The notes under the pieces were generated by a model that saw only the letters and a program-made list of their open reading frames with translations, was not told the DNA's origin and made no database searches. Positions 16,698 through 24,925 of a stretch of DNA of 64,000 bases are shown here, piece by piece. Origin of the DNA: Nitrobacteraceae bacterium AZCC 2146 (lineage in GTDB: Bacteria > Pseudomonadota > Alphaproteobacteria > Rhizobiales > Xanthobacteraceae); the NCBI GenBank assembly GCA_036924855.1, contig JBAGRP010000001.1:3782001-3846000 (forward strand). Reading direction: 5' to 3'. Within the stretch, counting starts at the first letter, position 1; each line of letters opens with the position of its first letter. A program made the translations under genes and the position numbers.

Positions 16698-18569
16698 TTA
16701 CATCCCCCGCAGCACCAGCCGATTGAGCCGGCTCGCGAACGCCGCCGGGTCTTCCGGCAGTTCACCGTCGAGGATCTGCGCCTGCTCCAGCAGCAGGAAC
16801 GAGAGGTCGGCGGCATCGCCACCGGCAGCCTTGTCCGCTTGGGCGATGGCGGCAACGAGGGGATGACGCAGGTTGATCTCGAGGATCGGCTTGGTGCCGG
16901 CGCCGCGATTCTGCATCGCCAGCATGCGTTCGAGTTCGCGATCGGGGCCATGGCCGCCGGCGACGAGGCAGGACGCCGACGTGGTGAGCCGCGTCGAGGC
17001 CTTCACGTCGGAAACTCGATCGCCAAGGGAGTCCTTGATGACGGCAATGGTCGCAGCCTCGTCGGTCTCCGGCTTGGCGTCGTCCTTGCTGTCTTCATCG
17101 ACGCGCGGGATCAGGTCGAGGTTGAGGTCGCCCTGGCTCAGCGACTTCAGCGGCTTGCCCTCGAAATCCGTGGGAGCCGAGGTCCAGAACGCATCGACGG
17201 GATCGGTGAGCAGCAGCACCTCGATGCCGCGCGACTTCGCCGCTTCCAGCTTCGGATTCGACTTCAGGCGGTCGATGCTGTCACCGACGAGATAATAGAT
17301 CTCGGTCTGGTTCGGCTTGAGGTCCGCGACGTACTGCTTCAGCGAACGCTTCTCGCCGGAGGTGGTGGTGAAGCGCGACAGCGCCAGCAGCTTTTCGCGG
17401 CGCTCGTAATCTTCATAAAGGCCTTCCTTGATCACCGGGCCGAACGCGTCCCAGATTTTTGCGAAGGTTTCCGGCTCCTTCTCGCTCAGGCTGTCCAGTT
17501 CGCCGACCACGCGGGTGGTGACGGCTTTCCTGATCTGCGTCAGCTGTGGATTGTTCTGCAGCATCTCGCGCGACAGGTTCAGCGGCAGGTCCTCGCTGTC
17601 GACCACGCCGCGGATGAAGCGCAGGTAGGTCGGCAGCAGGTCAGCGTCGTCGGTAATGAAGACGCGGCGGACATAGAGCTTGACCTTGCCCTTGCGCGAC
17701 GGCTCGAACAGATCGAACGGCTTGGTCGAGGGCGCGAACAGCAGCACGGCGTAGGAATAGCGGCCCTCGGCGCGGTAGTGCAGCGTCATCGCCGGCTCGT
17801 CGAAGGCATGGGCGATCGACTTGTAGGCCTTGCTGTAGTCCTCCGGCGTCAGCTCCGATTTCGAGCGCTGCCACAGCGCGCTGGCGGAATTGACCTGACG
17901 CGGCTCGCCCTCCTCCGGCTTCAGCAGGATCGGGAACTGGATGTTGTCGGAATAGGCGCCGACGATGCGCTCGATCTCGTGGGCTTCCAGATACTTCGCC
18001 GCGTCGGCCTTCAGGTGCAGGTCGATCCGTGTGCCAGCCGGCACGCTCATGCCATCCTCGAGCTGCGCGATCTCGAAACCGGAACCACCGGACGACGTCC
18101 ACGTAAACGCGTCATGGCTGCCGGCGCGGCGGCTGGTGACGACGATCTTCTCGGCGACCATGAAGGCGGCATAGAAGCCGACGCCGAACTGGCCGATCAA
18201 CCCGGCGCCGTCCTTGGCTTCGGTGAGGCGCGACAGGAACGACTTGGTGCCGGAACGGGCGATGGTGCCGAGATTCTCGATCAGCTCCTGGCGGTCCATG
18301 CCGATGCCGGTGTCAACAACCGACAGCGTGTTGACGGCCTTGTCCGGAACGATGGTGATTTGCGGCTGCGCGCCATCGGCGATCAGGCCCGGGTTCGCGA
18401 TCGCCTCGTAGCGCAGCTTGTCGCAGGCGTCGGAGGCGTTCGAGATCAGCTCGCGCAGGAAGATGTCGGTCTCGGAATAGACCGAGTGCACCATCAAGTG
18501 CAGCAATTCGGCGACCTCGGCCTGGAATGGCTGCGATATCGGTGCGGAGGTGGTCGTGGTGTCGGTCAT
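16698..18569 (-). CDS. htpG: Molecular chaperone HtpG (bacterial Hsp90)
   Basis: A 623-residue cytosolic, ATP-dependent chaperone. The N-terminal GHKL ATPase has [20 protein letters not shown] and [12 protein letters not shown], which form the nucleotide pocket and lid. The middle domain (about 235-495) includes [10 protein letters not shown], the client/ATPase-arginine region, and [11 protein letters not shown]. The C-terminal dimerisation domain follows to the end. Length and motifs are normal for the family. The start codon has GAGTGA five bases upstream. A possible heat-shock sigma-32 promoter lies about 40 bases upstream of the start codon. It is monocistronic. Confidence 0.97.
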   Translation of the reverse strand: MTDTTTTSAPISQPFQAEVAELLHLMVHSVYSETDIFLRELISNASDACDKLRYEAIANPGLIADGAQPQITIVPDKAVNTLSVVDTGIGMDRQELIENLGTIARSGTKSFLSRLTEAKDGAGLIGQFGVGFYAAFMVAEKIVVTSRRAGSHDAFTWTSSGGSGFEIAQLEDGMSVPAGTRIDLHLKADAAKYLEAHEIERIVGAYSDNIQFPILLKPEEGEPRQVNSASALWQRSKSELTPEDYSKAYKSIAHAFDEPAMTLHYRAEGRYSYAVLLFAPSTKPFDLFEPSRKGKVKLYVRRVFITDDADLLPTYLRFIRGVVDSEDLPLNLSREMLQNNPQLTQIRKAVTTRVVGELDSLSEKEPETFAKIWDAFGPVIKEGLYEDYERREKLLALSRFTTTSGEKRSLKQYVADLKPNQTEIYYLVGDSIDRLKSNPKLEAAKSRGIEVLLLTDPVDAFWTSAPTDFEGKPLKSLSQGDLNLDLIPRVDEDSKDDAKPETDEAATIAVIKDSLGDRVSDVKASTRLTTSASCLVAGGHGPDRELERMLAMQNRGAGTKPILEINLRHPLVAAIAQADKAAGGDAADLSFLLLEQAQILDGELPEDPAAFASRLNRLVLRGM

Positions 18570-18606
18570 AGGTCACTCAATCTCGGTCTTGGAACGGAAA
18601 AATCCG

Positions 18607-18634
18607 ATATGGCATCGCAGCGGGAAACCGCAAG
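18607..18634 (-). promoter_or_regulatory. Candidate RpoH (sigma-32) promoter of htpG
   Basis: Read on the minus strand, CTTG (18634-18631) is followed after 18 bases by CCATAT (18612-18607), close to the alphaproteobacterial RpoH pattern CTTG-N17/18-CYTAT. It would give a leader of about 30 bases before the htpG start. The match is by eye only. Confidence 0.35.
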
Positions 18635-18928
18635 ATTTCATGTAGATACCACAGCGGAGTGACGGGACACCAAGCGCGGAAACTAGCAAGGACAATATCC
18701 GCGGCACAACCTCCATATGTACAATGGAATGTGGACACGCATCGCCGTAGCTGCGGCTTTTCGCGCACCTGCCGACATTTCGTGCAGGTCAGCCGTACTC
18801 CGCCTAGCGGAAAATTAAGCTCCTGTTAGCCATGATCGGCGATAACGGAACCGGTATCTAATTAGCTATCCGGGCGCGTTGCGCGCTCTGTAGCCGGTTG
18901 AACGAAGCGATTTGCAGAGGGATGCGCG
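18635..18928. other. Rest of htpG / chemoreceptor intergenic region
   Basis: Together with the htpG promoter segment this makes a 359-base divergent gap. It has lower GC than its surroundings and several A/T-rich tracts (for example near 18705-18730 and 18805-18860), as expected for back-to-back promoters. No gene, terminator or palindromic repeat was seen. Confidence 0.45.
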
Positions 18929-20017
18929 ATGGTCTTGGCGATGGATCGCAACAGCAACCTGGCGAGGACGACCGCGCCGGCGGCTGAAGATGCCGAGGAC
19001 GCCTCCGACATCTCGGCGCTGATCGCGCGGCTGACCGCCGAGGTCAACCAGATCGCCTGCGAGAAGACCAAGTCGATCCAGCACATCACCAACCAGATGA
19101 AGATGCTGGCGCTGAACGCGCTGATCGAAAGCTCGCGCGCCGGCGCGCAAGGCGCGGGCTTTGCCGTGGTGGCGCAGGAGGTACGCAATGTCGGCCAGCA
19201 GGTCGAGACCATCGCCCGTGAGCTTGAGACACAGCTGACCAAGCGCACCGGCAGCCTGATGCAATCAATCGACAAGATGACCGAGCGCTCGCGCGGCGAA
19301 CGCATGGTCGACCTGTCGCTCAACGCCATCGAACTGATCGACCGCAATCTCTATGAGCGGACCTGCGACGTGCGCTGGTGGGCGACGGATTCCGCCGTTG
19401 TCGACTGCGCCGCCGCGCCTTCCGATGTCACCGTCGCGCATGTCTCGGAGCGCCTCGCGGTGATCCTCGGCGCCTACACCGTCTATCTTGATCTGTGGCT
19501 GTGCGACCTCAACGGCAACGTGCTGGCCAGCGGCCGTGCCGACCGCTTCAACGTCAAGGGCCAGAACGTCGCCGGCACCCCATGGTTTCGCGACGCCCGC
19601 GCGCTGCGTTCCGGCGACGACTACACCGCCGGCGATGTCGAGCGGCAGCCGCTGCTCGGCAATGCCCAGGTCGCGACCTATTGCGCCAGCGTGCGCGAAG
19701 GCGGCAAGGCCCATGGCCGCGCGATCGGTGTGCTGGCGATCCATTTCGACTGGGAGGCGCAGGCCCGCGCCATCGTCGAGGGCGTCCGCGTCGACGACGA
19801 CAAGACCCGCGTGCTGCTGGTGGACTCGAATTTCCGCGTCATCGCGGCATCCGACGGCCAGGGGCTGCTCAGCGAGCGCATTTCGCTTTCGCTGAACGGC
19901 GGCCACAGCGGCTTCTACCACGACCGCTCCGGCACGCTGGTCGCGTTCCACGCCACACCGGGCTACGAGACCTACAAGGGGCTCGGCTGGTACGGCGTGA
20001 TTGTGCGCGGGGCGTAG
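18929..20017 (+). CDS. Soluble chemoreceptor-like protein: truncated MCP hairpin plus Cache-like domain
   Basis: A 362-residue protein with no signal peptide or membrane helix. Residues about 25-115 are the tip of a methyl-accepting chemotaxis protein: MKMLALNALIESSRAG, then GFAVVAQEVRNVG. It lacks the long coiled coils, HAMP and methylation helices of ordinary receptors. Residues about 140-360 look like a Cache sensor (DLWLCDLNGNVLASG, WFRDARAL, YCASVREGG, VLLVDSNFRVIAAS). The order is inverted: signalling tip first, sensor last. It may modulate CheA/CheW arrays from the cytoplasm or be a scaffold. The ATG has AGAGGGA about seven bases upstream. No che genes are adjacent. Confidence 0.8.
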   Translation: MVLAMDRNSNLARTTAPAAEDAEDASDISALIARLTAEVNQIACEKTKSIQHITNQMKMLALNALIESSRAGAQGAGFAVVAQEVRNVGQQVETIARELETQLTKRTGSLMQSIDKMTERSRGERMVDLSLNAIELIDRNLYERTCDVRWWATDSAVVDCAAAPSDVTVAHVSERLAVILGAYTVYLDLWLCDLNGNVLASGRADRFNVKGQNVAGTPWFRDARALRSGDDYTAGDVERQPLLGNAQVATYCASVREGGKAHGRAIGVLAIHFDWEAQARAIVEGVRVDDDKTRVLLVDSNFRVIAASDGQGLLSERISLSLNGGHSGFYHDRSGTLVAFHATPGYETYKGLGWYGVIVRGA

Positions 20018-20113
20018 GCCCGCCTCTTGAAGGCCACGCTAAAACCCAGCTAGGACTGCCGCTGCGGTGATGCGAAGACGCGATGAACGGCGTCCGGCCG
20101 CCGGGAGTGCGCC

Positions 20114-21007
20114 ATGACCATCACGCGACAGCAAGACCTCACGCCGGCGGTGCTCGACGTGATGGCGCAAACGAAAAATCCGCGGCTGCGGCAGATCATG
20201 CTGTCGCTGGTCAGCCACCTGCATGATTTCGTCCGCGACGTCCGCCTGACCGAAGAAGAGTTTCGCGACGCCACGGCGATCCTCAACGAAATGGGCCGGC
20301 TGACCACGGAGAGCCACAACGAAACAGTGCTGATGGCGGGATCGCTGGGCGTCTCGTCGCTGGTCTGCCTGCTCAACAATGGCGACAGCGGCACCACTGA
20401 GACCTCGCAAAGCCTGCTCGGGCCGTTCTGGCGGCTGAATTCGCCACGTGTTGAAAACGGCGGATCGATCGTGCGCTCGGACACACCGGGGCCAGCGCTG
20501 TTCATGACCGCCGTCGTGCATGACAAGAGCGGCGCGCCGGTCGCGGACGCCGAGGTCGATATCTGGCACTCCTCCCCGGTCGGGCTCTATGAAAACCAGG
20601 ATCCGGCGCAGGAGAACTTCAACCTGCGCGGAAAGTTCAAAACCGACGCCGACGGAAAATTCTGGTTTCGCTCGGTCAAGCCGGCCGGCTATCCGATCCC
20701 CACCGATGGCGTGGTCGGCCGGCTACTCGCGGCGCAAAGCCGGCATCCTTATCGGCCGGCGCATGTCCATGCGCTGATCTACAAGTCCGGTTTCAAGACT
20801 GTCATCTCGCAGGTCTATGCCGATGACGACGTCCATCTCGACAGCGACGTGCAATTCGGCGTCACCGCCGCGCTGATCGGGCATTTCGTTCGTCACGACG
20901 AAGCGCATCCCACTGCGACGGATGTCAGCGCGCCGTGGTACTCGCTCGACTATCGCTTTGTCATGGAGCGCGGCGAAGCGAAATGGCCGCGGCCGCCGAT
21001 CAAGTGA
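20114..21007 (+). CDS. Intradiol ring-cleavage dioxygenase (catechol/hydroxyquinol 1,2-dioxygenase type)
   Basis: A 297-residue non-haem Fe(III) enzyme. The N-terminal helical dimerisation domain (about 1-100) is that of the catechol/hydroxyquinol 1,2-dioxygenase group. The catalytic beta-barrel follows (LLGPFWR, then DIWHSSPVGLYENQD). The four iron ligands are visible as Tyr in GLYEN, Tyr in AGYPIP, and the two His of RPAHVHAL. It should split an ortho-dihydroxylated ring between the hydroxyls to a muconate or maleylacetate. No other aromatic pathway gene lies beside it, so the exact substrate is open. GGGAG precedes the ATG. Confidence 0.9.
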   Translation: MTITRQQDLTPAVLDVMAQTKNPRLRQIMLSLVSHLHDFVRDVRLTEEEFRDATAILNEMGRLTTESHNETVLMAGSLGVSSLVCLLNNGDSGTTETSQSLLGPFWRLNSPRVENGGSIVRSDTPGPALFMTAVVHDKSGAPVADAEVDIWHSSPVGLYENQDPAQENFNLRGKFKTDADGKFWFRSVKPAGYPIPTDGVVGRLLAAQSRHPYRPAHVHALIYKSGFKTVISQVYADDDVHLDSDVQFGVTAALIGHFVRHDEAHPTATDVSAPWYSLDYRFVMERGEAKWPRPPIK

Positions 21008-21016
21008 CGGCGACGG

Positions 21017-21547
21017 CTAGCCCTTCAGCCAGCGCCAAAGCTTCTCAAAAAGACGTTTCGGCTTCTTGATGCGCTCGGGCGCGACCACATAGGGCCGCGA
21101 GTCCATCGAACCCTCGCTGGCGGCGCGCGAGCGGCCTTCTATCGAGGCGATCACCAGCGGGCCGACCTGTGCGAGAAAGGCCTGTTCGTGGCTGCGGCTG
21201 AGCCGCGCCAGCGCGTCATCGAGCGGCAGCCATTCGACCGCGATGACGTCCTTCATCAGTTCGCGGCTGGGCTCCACGCCCGCTTCCATGCGCCAGTAGT
21301 GCACGATCTTGGTCCGCTCGCCGGCGCCATAGGCCAGCGTGCCCAGAAACTCCTCCACCGACGCGTGGTGGCCGGTCTCTTCCAGCACCTCGCGCTGCGC
21401 CGCCGCCCGCGGCGTCTCGCCGGCATCGAGCTTGCCCTTCGGCAGCACCCAGTCTGCGCGCTTGCGCATGCACACCACCGCGAACAGCGGCGTTTCGCCC
21501 CGCCGCACGACAATGCCGCCTGCTGCCAATATGATATCGCGCGCCAT
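21017..21547 (-). CDS. Nudix hydrolase
   Basis: A 176-residue protein with a complete Nudix box: GKLDAGETPRAAAQREVLEETG, in which the REVLEETG core supplies the metal-binding glutamates. The start MARDIILAAGGIVVRR fits the family. A basic C-terminal tail (about 150-176, RIKKPKRLFEKLWRWLK) is an addition and may contact membrane or nucleic acid. Diphosphoinositol- or diadenosine-polyphosphate hydrolases have similar N-termini, but the substrate cannot be decided. It ends nine bases from the convergent dioxygenase gene and lies 16 bases beyond the epimerase gene end. Confidence 0.88.
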   Translation of the reverse strand: MARDIILAAGGIVVRRGETPLFAVVCMRKRADWVLPKGKLDAGETPRAAAQREVLEETGHHASVEEFLGTLAYGAGERTKIVHYWRMEAGVEPSRELMKDVIAVEWLPLDDALARLSRSHEQAFLAQVGPLVIASIEGRSRAASEGSMDSRPYVVAPERIKKPKRLFEKLWRWLKG

Positions 21548-21563
21548 GGCTGATCCTTAGCGG

Positions 21564-22541
21564 CTAGCTAACGAATGCGCCACCGAGATCATCCTCGATA
21601 TGGGTGCGGATGATGGCATCGAAGCTTTGTTCAGCCTTGAAGCCCAGCGCCAGCGCGCGCGGCGTGTCGAAGCTGGCGGGCCAACCGGCGACCATCGCCA
21701 TGATGGCCGGGTCCGGCACGCGCTTGATGCGCGCGGCGACGGTATCGCCGGCAACGCGGCGCAGCGCTTCGATCTGCTCGGCAATCGACGCGGGAACGCC
21801 GGGCATCATCAGCGTGCGGCGGGCGCCGAGCTGTTCGCCGTCGAGCGTGGCACCGTGCAGCAGGAACTCCACCGTCGCGCGCGGGCTGGCGTGGGTTTGT
21901 CCCACACTGTCGGCCACCGGCAACACCGCTTCGCGGCCGGCGAGCGGTTCGCGGATGATGTTGGAGAAGAAGCCGGAGGCCGCGGCATTGGGTTTGCCGG
22001 GCCGCACGCAGATGTTCGGCAGCCGGATGCCGACGCCGTCGAAGAAGCCGCGGCGGGTGTAATCGGCGAGCAGCAATTCGCAGATCGCCTTCTGCGTGCC
22101 ATAGCTCGACAGCGGCGTGTGAAAGAAATCGTCGGCGATGGTGCCGTTGTACGGCGCACCGAACACCGCGATCGACGAAGTGTAGACGATCCGCGGCTTG
22201 TAATTGTGGATAGCACGGATCGCCTCGAACAGTGCGCGGGTGCCGTCGAGATTGACCGCATAGCCCTTGTCGAAATTCTGCTCGGCTTCGCCGGAGACGA
22301 CGGCGGCAAGGTGGAAGATCAGGTCGGGTCGCGGCGCTATCAGTTTTGCTGCTGCAACCGGCTGCGCGAGATCGACGACGGCATTGCGCGCAAAAGCAAC
22401 GTCGGCGCCGAGATCGCCGGCGACAGCATCGGCCATCACCAACTCCGTGATATCCACATCGCCGACGCGGCCGTCCTTCAGCAAGCGTTCGCACAACTTG
22501 CGCCCGATCATGCCGGCGGCGCCGATGACGAGAATCTTCAT
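21564..22541 (-). CDS. denD: NAD-dependent epimerase/dehydratase family, D-erythronate dehydrogenase-like
   Basis: A 325-residue extended short-chain dehydrogenase. The Rossmann motif GAAGMIG is at residues 7-13. The catalytic YGTQK dyad sits in SSYGTQKAICELLL, preceded by the Ser of YTSSIAVFG. The sequence after the dyad (GIRLPNICVRPGKPNAAASGF) and the length match D-erythronate dehydrogenase (DenD), which oxidises D-erythronate at C2. It lies 10 bases downstream of a HIBADH-family gene, a pairing common in four-carbon sugar-acid loci. The kinase (DenK/OtnK), aldolase (OtnC) and isomerase (OtnI) genes are absent here. I name it from motif likeness, so the substrate is likely but not proven. 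Confidence 0.78.
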   Translation of the reverse strand: MKILVIGAAGMIGRKLCERLLKDGRVGDVDITELVMADAVAGDLGADVAFARNAVVDLAQPVAAAKLIAPRPDLIFHLAAVVSGEAEQNFDKGYAVNLDGTRALFEAIRAIHNYKPRIVYTSSIAVFGAPYNGTIADDFFHTPLSSYGTQKAICELLLADYTRRGFFDGVGIRLPNICVRPGKPNAAASGFFSNIIREPLAGREAVLPVADSVGQTHASPRATVEFLLHGATLDGEQLGARRTLMMPGVPASIAEQIEALRRVAGDTVAARIKRVPDPAIMAMVAGWPASFDTPRALALGFKAEQSFDAIIRTHIEDDLGGAFVS

Positions 22542-22551
22542 GGCTTAACCT

Positions 22552-23445
22552 TCAAATCCTGGGCGCCGACAGCTTGTAGATCTCCAGCGCATCGGCATCG
22601 GCGCCGCGCGTCGCCGCCGCCATCCGGAACAGCTGCGCGGCAAGTGCGGCCATCGGCACCGGGCTCGCGGTGTCCTGCGCGACGTCGATCACGGTGTCCA
22701 GATCCTTCAGCATCGTCGCGATGTGGCCGAGCGGCGGCGAGTGAATGCCCTGTGCCATCCGCGGCACGAACAATTGCAGCGGAATCGAATCGGCAAAGCC
22801 GCCGGCCAATGCTTCCGGCAAGCGTTTTGCGTCGATGCCGGCATTGACGGCGAAGCGCGTCGCTTCCGCCAGCACCGCCATGGCGCAGCCGACGATCACC
22901 TGGTTGCAGAGTTTTGTCGTTTGCCCCGCTCCGGTCGGGCCCATATGGGTGAAGCCGCGAGCCATCGCCAGGATATAAGGCCGCACCCGCTCGACATCGG
23001 CGGCGTTGCCGCCGGCCATGATCGCCAGCGTGCCTTCCTCCGCGCCCTTGGTGCCGCCCGACACCGGCGCATCGATCCACGCCATGCCGTTCGCGGCTTT
23101 CAGGCGCGTCGCGATGGAGCGCGCCGCATCGGGATGGATCGAGGAAAAATCGACGACGAGTTTTCCGTCGCCCGGAACGCTGGCGAGGCCGCCTGCGCCG
23201 AACACAACTTTTTCCACGGCAGACGCATCGGTGAGACACATGAAGATGATACTGGCCGCCGCGGCAACCTCGTGCGGAGCGGTCGCAGCCTTGGCGCCTG
23301 CCTCGACCAGAGCCGTAGCCTTGCCGGGCGAGCGATTCCATACCGTGACGTCATAGCCGGCATCGAGCAGCCGCCGCGTCATCGGCACCCCCATCAGGCC
23401 GAGGCCGAGATAGCCGAATGTTTCCTGTCCTGCTGCTTGCGCCAT
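22552..23445 (-). CDS. 3-hydroxyisobutyrate dehydrogenase-family oxidoreductase (possible L-threonate dehydrogenase)
   Basis: A 297-residue beta-hydroxyacid dehydrogenase. The NAD(P) motif GLGLMGVPM is at the N-terminus, the substrate loop reads DAPVSGGTKGAEEGTL, and the catalytic lysine is in GQTTKLCNQ. The helical C-terminal domain is complete. The frame is open to 23487, but the ATG at 23445 has GGAG five bases upstream and gives the usual short N-terminus. Beside a DenD-like gene it may be an L-threonate or related sugar-acid dehydrogenase; hydroxyisobutyrate or tartronate semialdehyde are alternatives. It is probably the first gene of a two-gene operon. Confidence 0.87.
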   Translation of the reverse strand: MAQAAGQETFGYLGLGLMGVPMTRRLLDAGYDVTVWNRSPGKATALVEAGAKAATAPHEVAAAASIIFMCLTDASAVEKVVFGAGGLASVPGDGKLVVDFSSIHPDAARSIATRLKAANGMAWIDAPVSGGTKGAEEGTLAIMAGGNAADVERVRPYILAMARGFTHMGPTGAGQTTKLCNQVIVGCAMAVLAEATRFAVNAGIDAKRLPEALAGGFADSIPLQLFVPRMAQGIHSPPLGHIATMLKDLDTVIDVAQDTASPVPMAALAAQLFRMAAATRGADADALEIYKLSAPRI

Positions 23446-23705
23446 TGCTGCTCCGTTATCTCTTTCTCTCATGCGCCGGACCGACAACCCTGACGTGCCG
23501 CCGCCGCGCTTGGGCGCTGTCTACGCCGCGGTTGTCGTCGCATCAACGGTGATATCATCTGCCCGGGATTTGCCGCTTGTCGCGCCAGCACCCGAACGAT
23601 TGTTGGGCACGCGGATCGCTTGCCTGATTGTTTGAAGCATGAAAGGCTTCCGGCCTGCGGGGCTGCGATGGCTGGCTTTGGTCATCATCAACGGAGTGAG
23701 CGGGC

Positions 23706-24698
23706 ATGACGCTGATATTTTCTAAATGGATGATGGCGGCCGCGATTGCGGCGGGTGCGCTGGCCAGTGCGGGTGCAGCGCACGCGCAGACAATTCCCAC
23801 CATCCGCGTCGGCTGGACCATTCCCGCCGAGGAATCGAAATACTGGATGATGCGGCGCCCAACCGAATTCAGCAATCTCGGCAAGGTCTACAATATCGAA
23901 TGGACGCAATTCCAAGGCACGTCGCCGATGACCCAGGCGCTGGCCGCCGGCGCGCTGGATTGCGCGACGCAGGGCGTGCTGTCGCTGGCCAACGGCGTCA
24001 CCGGCGGCAATCTGAAAGCCTACATCGTCGCGCAGCACGTCTCCGAGAAGCCCGGCAGCTTCTCGGTATACTGGGCGGTGAAGGACGATTCCCCGATCAA
24101 GACCATTGCCGACCTCAAGGGCAAGAATGTCGGCATCTCCGTGATCGGCGGCGGCACCTATGGGCCGTTCAAGATGCTGCTGAAGAAGAACGGCGTCGAT
24201 GCCGAGAAGGACATCAAGCTGGTCGAGATCGGCTTTGCGGCGTCGGAAGACGCGCTGCGCCAGGGCCGTGTCGATGCCATCAACATGAACCAGCCGTTCG
24301 CCGCGCGCATGGAAGCCAAGGGCGGCACCCGAAAACTGTTCTCGCTGTCCGAGGAAATGCCGAACATCGTGCATATCCTCGAAGCCTGCCGCGCCGATTT
24401 CGTCGACAAGAATCCGGAACTGGCCAAGGCCTATGTCGCCGACCTCACCCTCGGCATGAAGAAGGCGCTGGCCAACCGCGACGAGACCCTCAAGGTGGTC
24501 AACGAAACGCTCAAGGCGCCGATCCCGGTGCTCGAGACCTATCTGCTGAAGGAGAATGATTTCGCCCGCGACCCCGGCGCGGCGCCTAACTTCCCGGCGA
24601 TGCAGAAGATGCTCGACATCTATACCGACGCCGGCATGCTGCCGAAAATGGACGTCATGCAGTTCAAGCACCCGACCATCGTCGCGCCGATTCAGTAA
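23706..24698 (+). CDS. ABC substrate-binding protein, NMT1/SsuA/TauA type (orphan)
   Basis: A 330-residue protein with a Sec signal peptide (1-28, ending AHAQ). The mature part has the NMT1/THI5 fold: IRVGWTIPAEESKYW, MTQALAAGALDCATQG, IADLKGKNVGISVIGGGTYG and AINMNQPFAARM. Relatives deliver sulfonates, nitrate, pyrimidines or aromatic acids to SsuBC-like transporters. No ATPase or permease gene is adjacent, so either it shares a transporter or the module has been split. It is divergent from the HIBADH/DenD-like pair and followed by a repeat and a dehydratase gene. Confidence 0.86.
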   Translation: MTLIFSKWMMAAAIAAGALASAGAAHAQTIPTIRVGWTIPAEESKYWMMRRPTEFSNLGKVYNIEWTQFQGTSPMTQALAAGALDCATQGVLSLANGVTGGNLKAYIVAQHVSEKPGSFSVYWAVKDDSPIKTIADLKGKNVGISVIGGGTYGPFKMLLKKNGVDAEKDIKLVEIGFAASEDALRQGRVDAINMNQPFAARMEAKGGTRKLFSLSEEMPNIVHILEACRADFVDKNPELAKAYVADLTLGMKKALANRDETLKVVNETLKAPIPVLETYLLKENDFARDPGAAPNFPAMQKMLDIYTDAGMLPKMDVMQFKHPTIVAPIQ

Positions 24699-24710
24699 CG
24701 TCCTGTCACT

Positions 24711-24844
24711 GTCGTCCCGGCAAGCGAGCTTGCGAGCGCAAGCCGGGACCCATAAACACAGTCACCTCATTAGGCACTGTGGTAGAGGTCTTACCTGAAC
24801 GCCGATATCGGGGGTTATGGGTCCCGGCGTTCGCCGGGACGACA
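24711..24844. repeat. Palindromic intergenic repeat, family A (copy 2)
   Basis: The left unit (24711-24749) is identical to the start of the solo copy at 15222. The right unit ends TTATGGGTCCCGGCG then CGCCGGGACGACAC. Outer arms GTCGTCCCGG/CCGGGACGAC and inner arms GGGACCCATA/TATGGGTCCC pair across the centre. It lies 12 bases after a binding-protein stop codon and 81 bases before the ilvD-like start. Confidence 0.75.
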
Positions 24845-24925
24845 CCGGGGGAAGCCGTGCCGGGATTTCGCACGCGACTTTAGCTAAACTCCAAAACCTT
24901 CAATAAGAAACTGAAAGACAAACCG

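Noticed and set aside
16839..18662. A 607-codon frame opposite htpG
   Set aside because: It mirrors the htpG codon pattern; the protein has no recognisable fold and htpG is certain.
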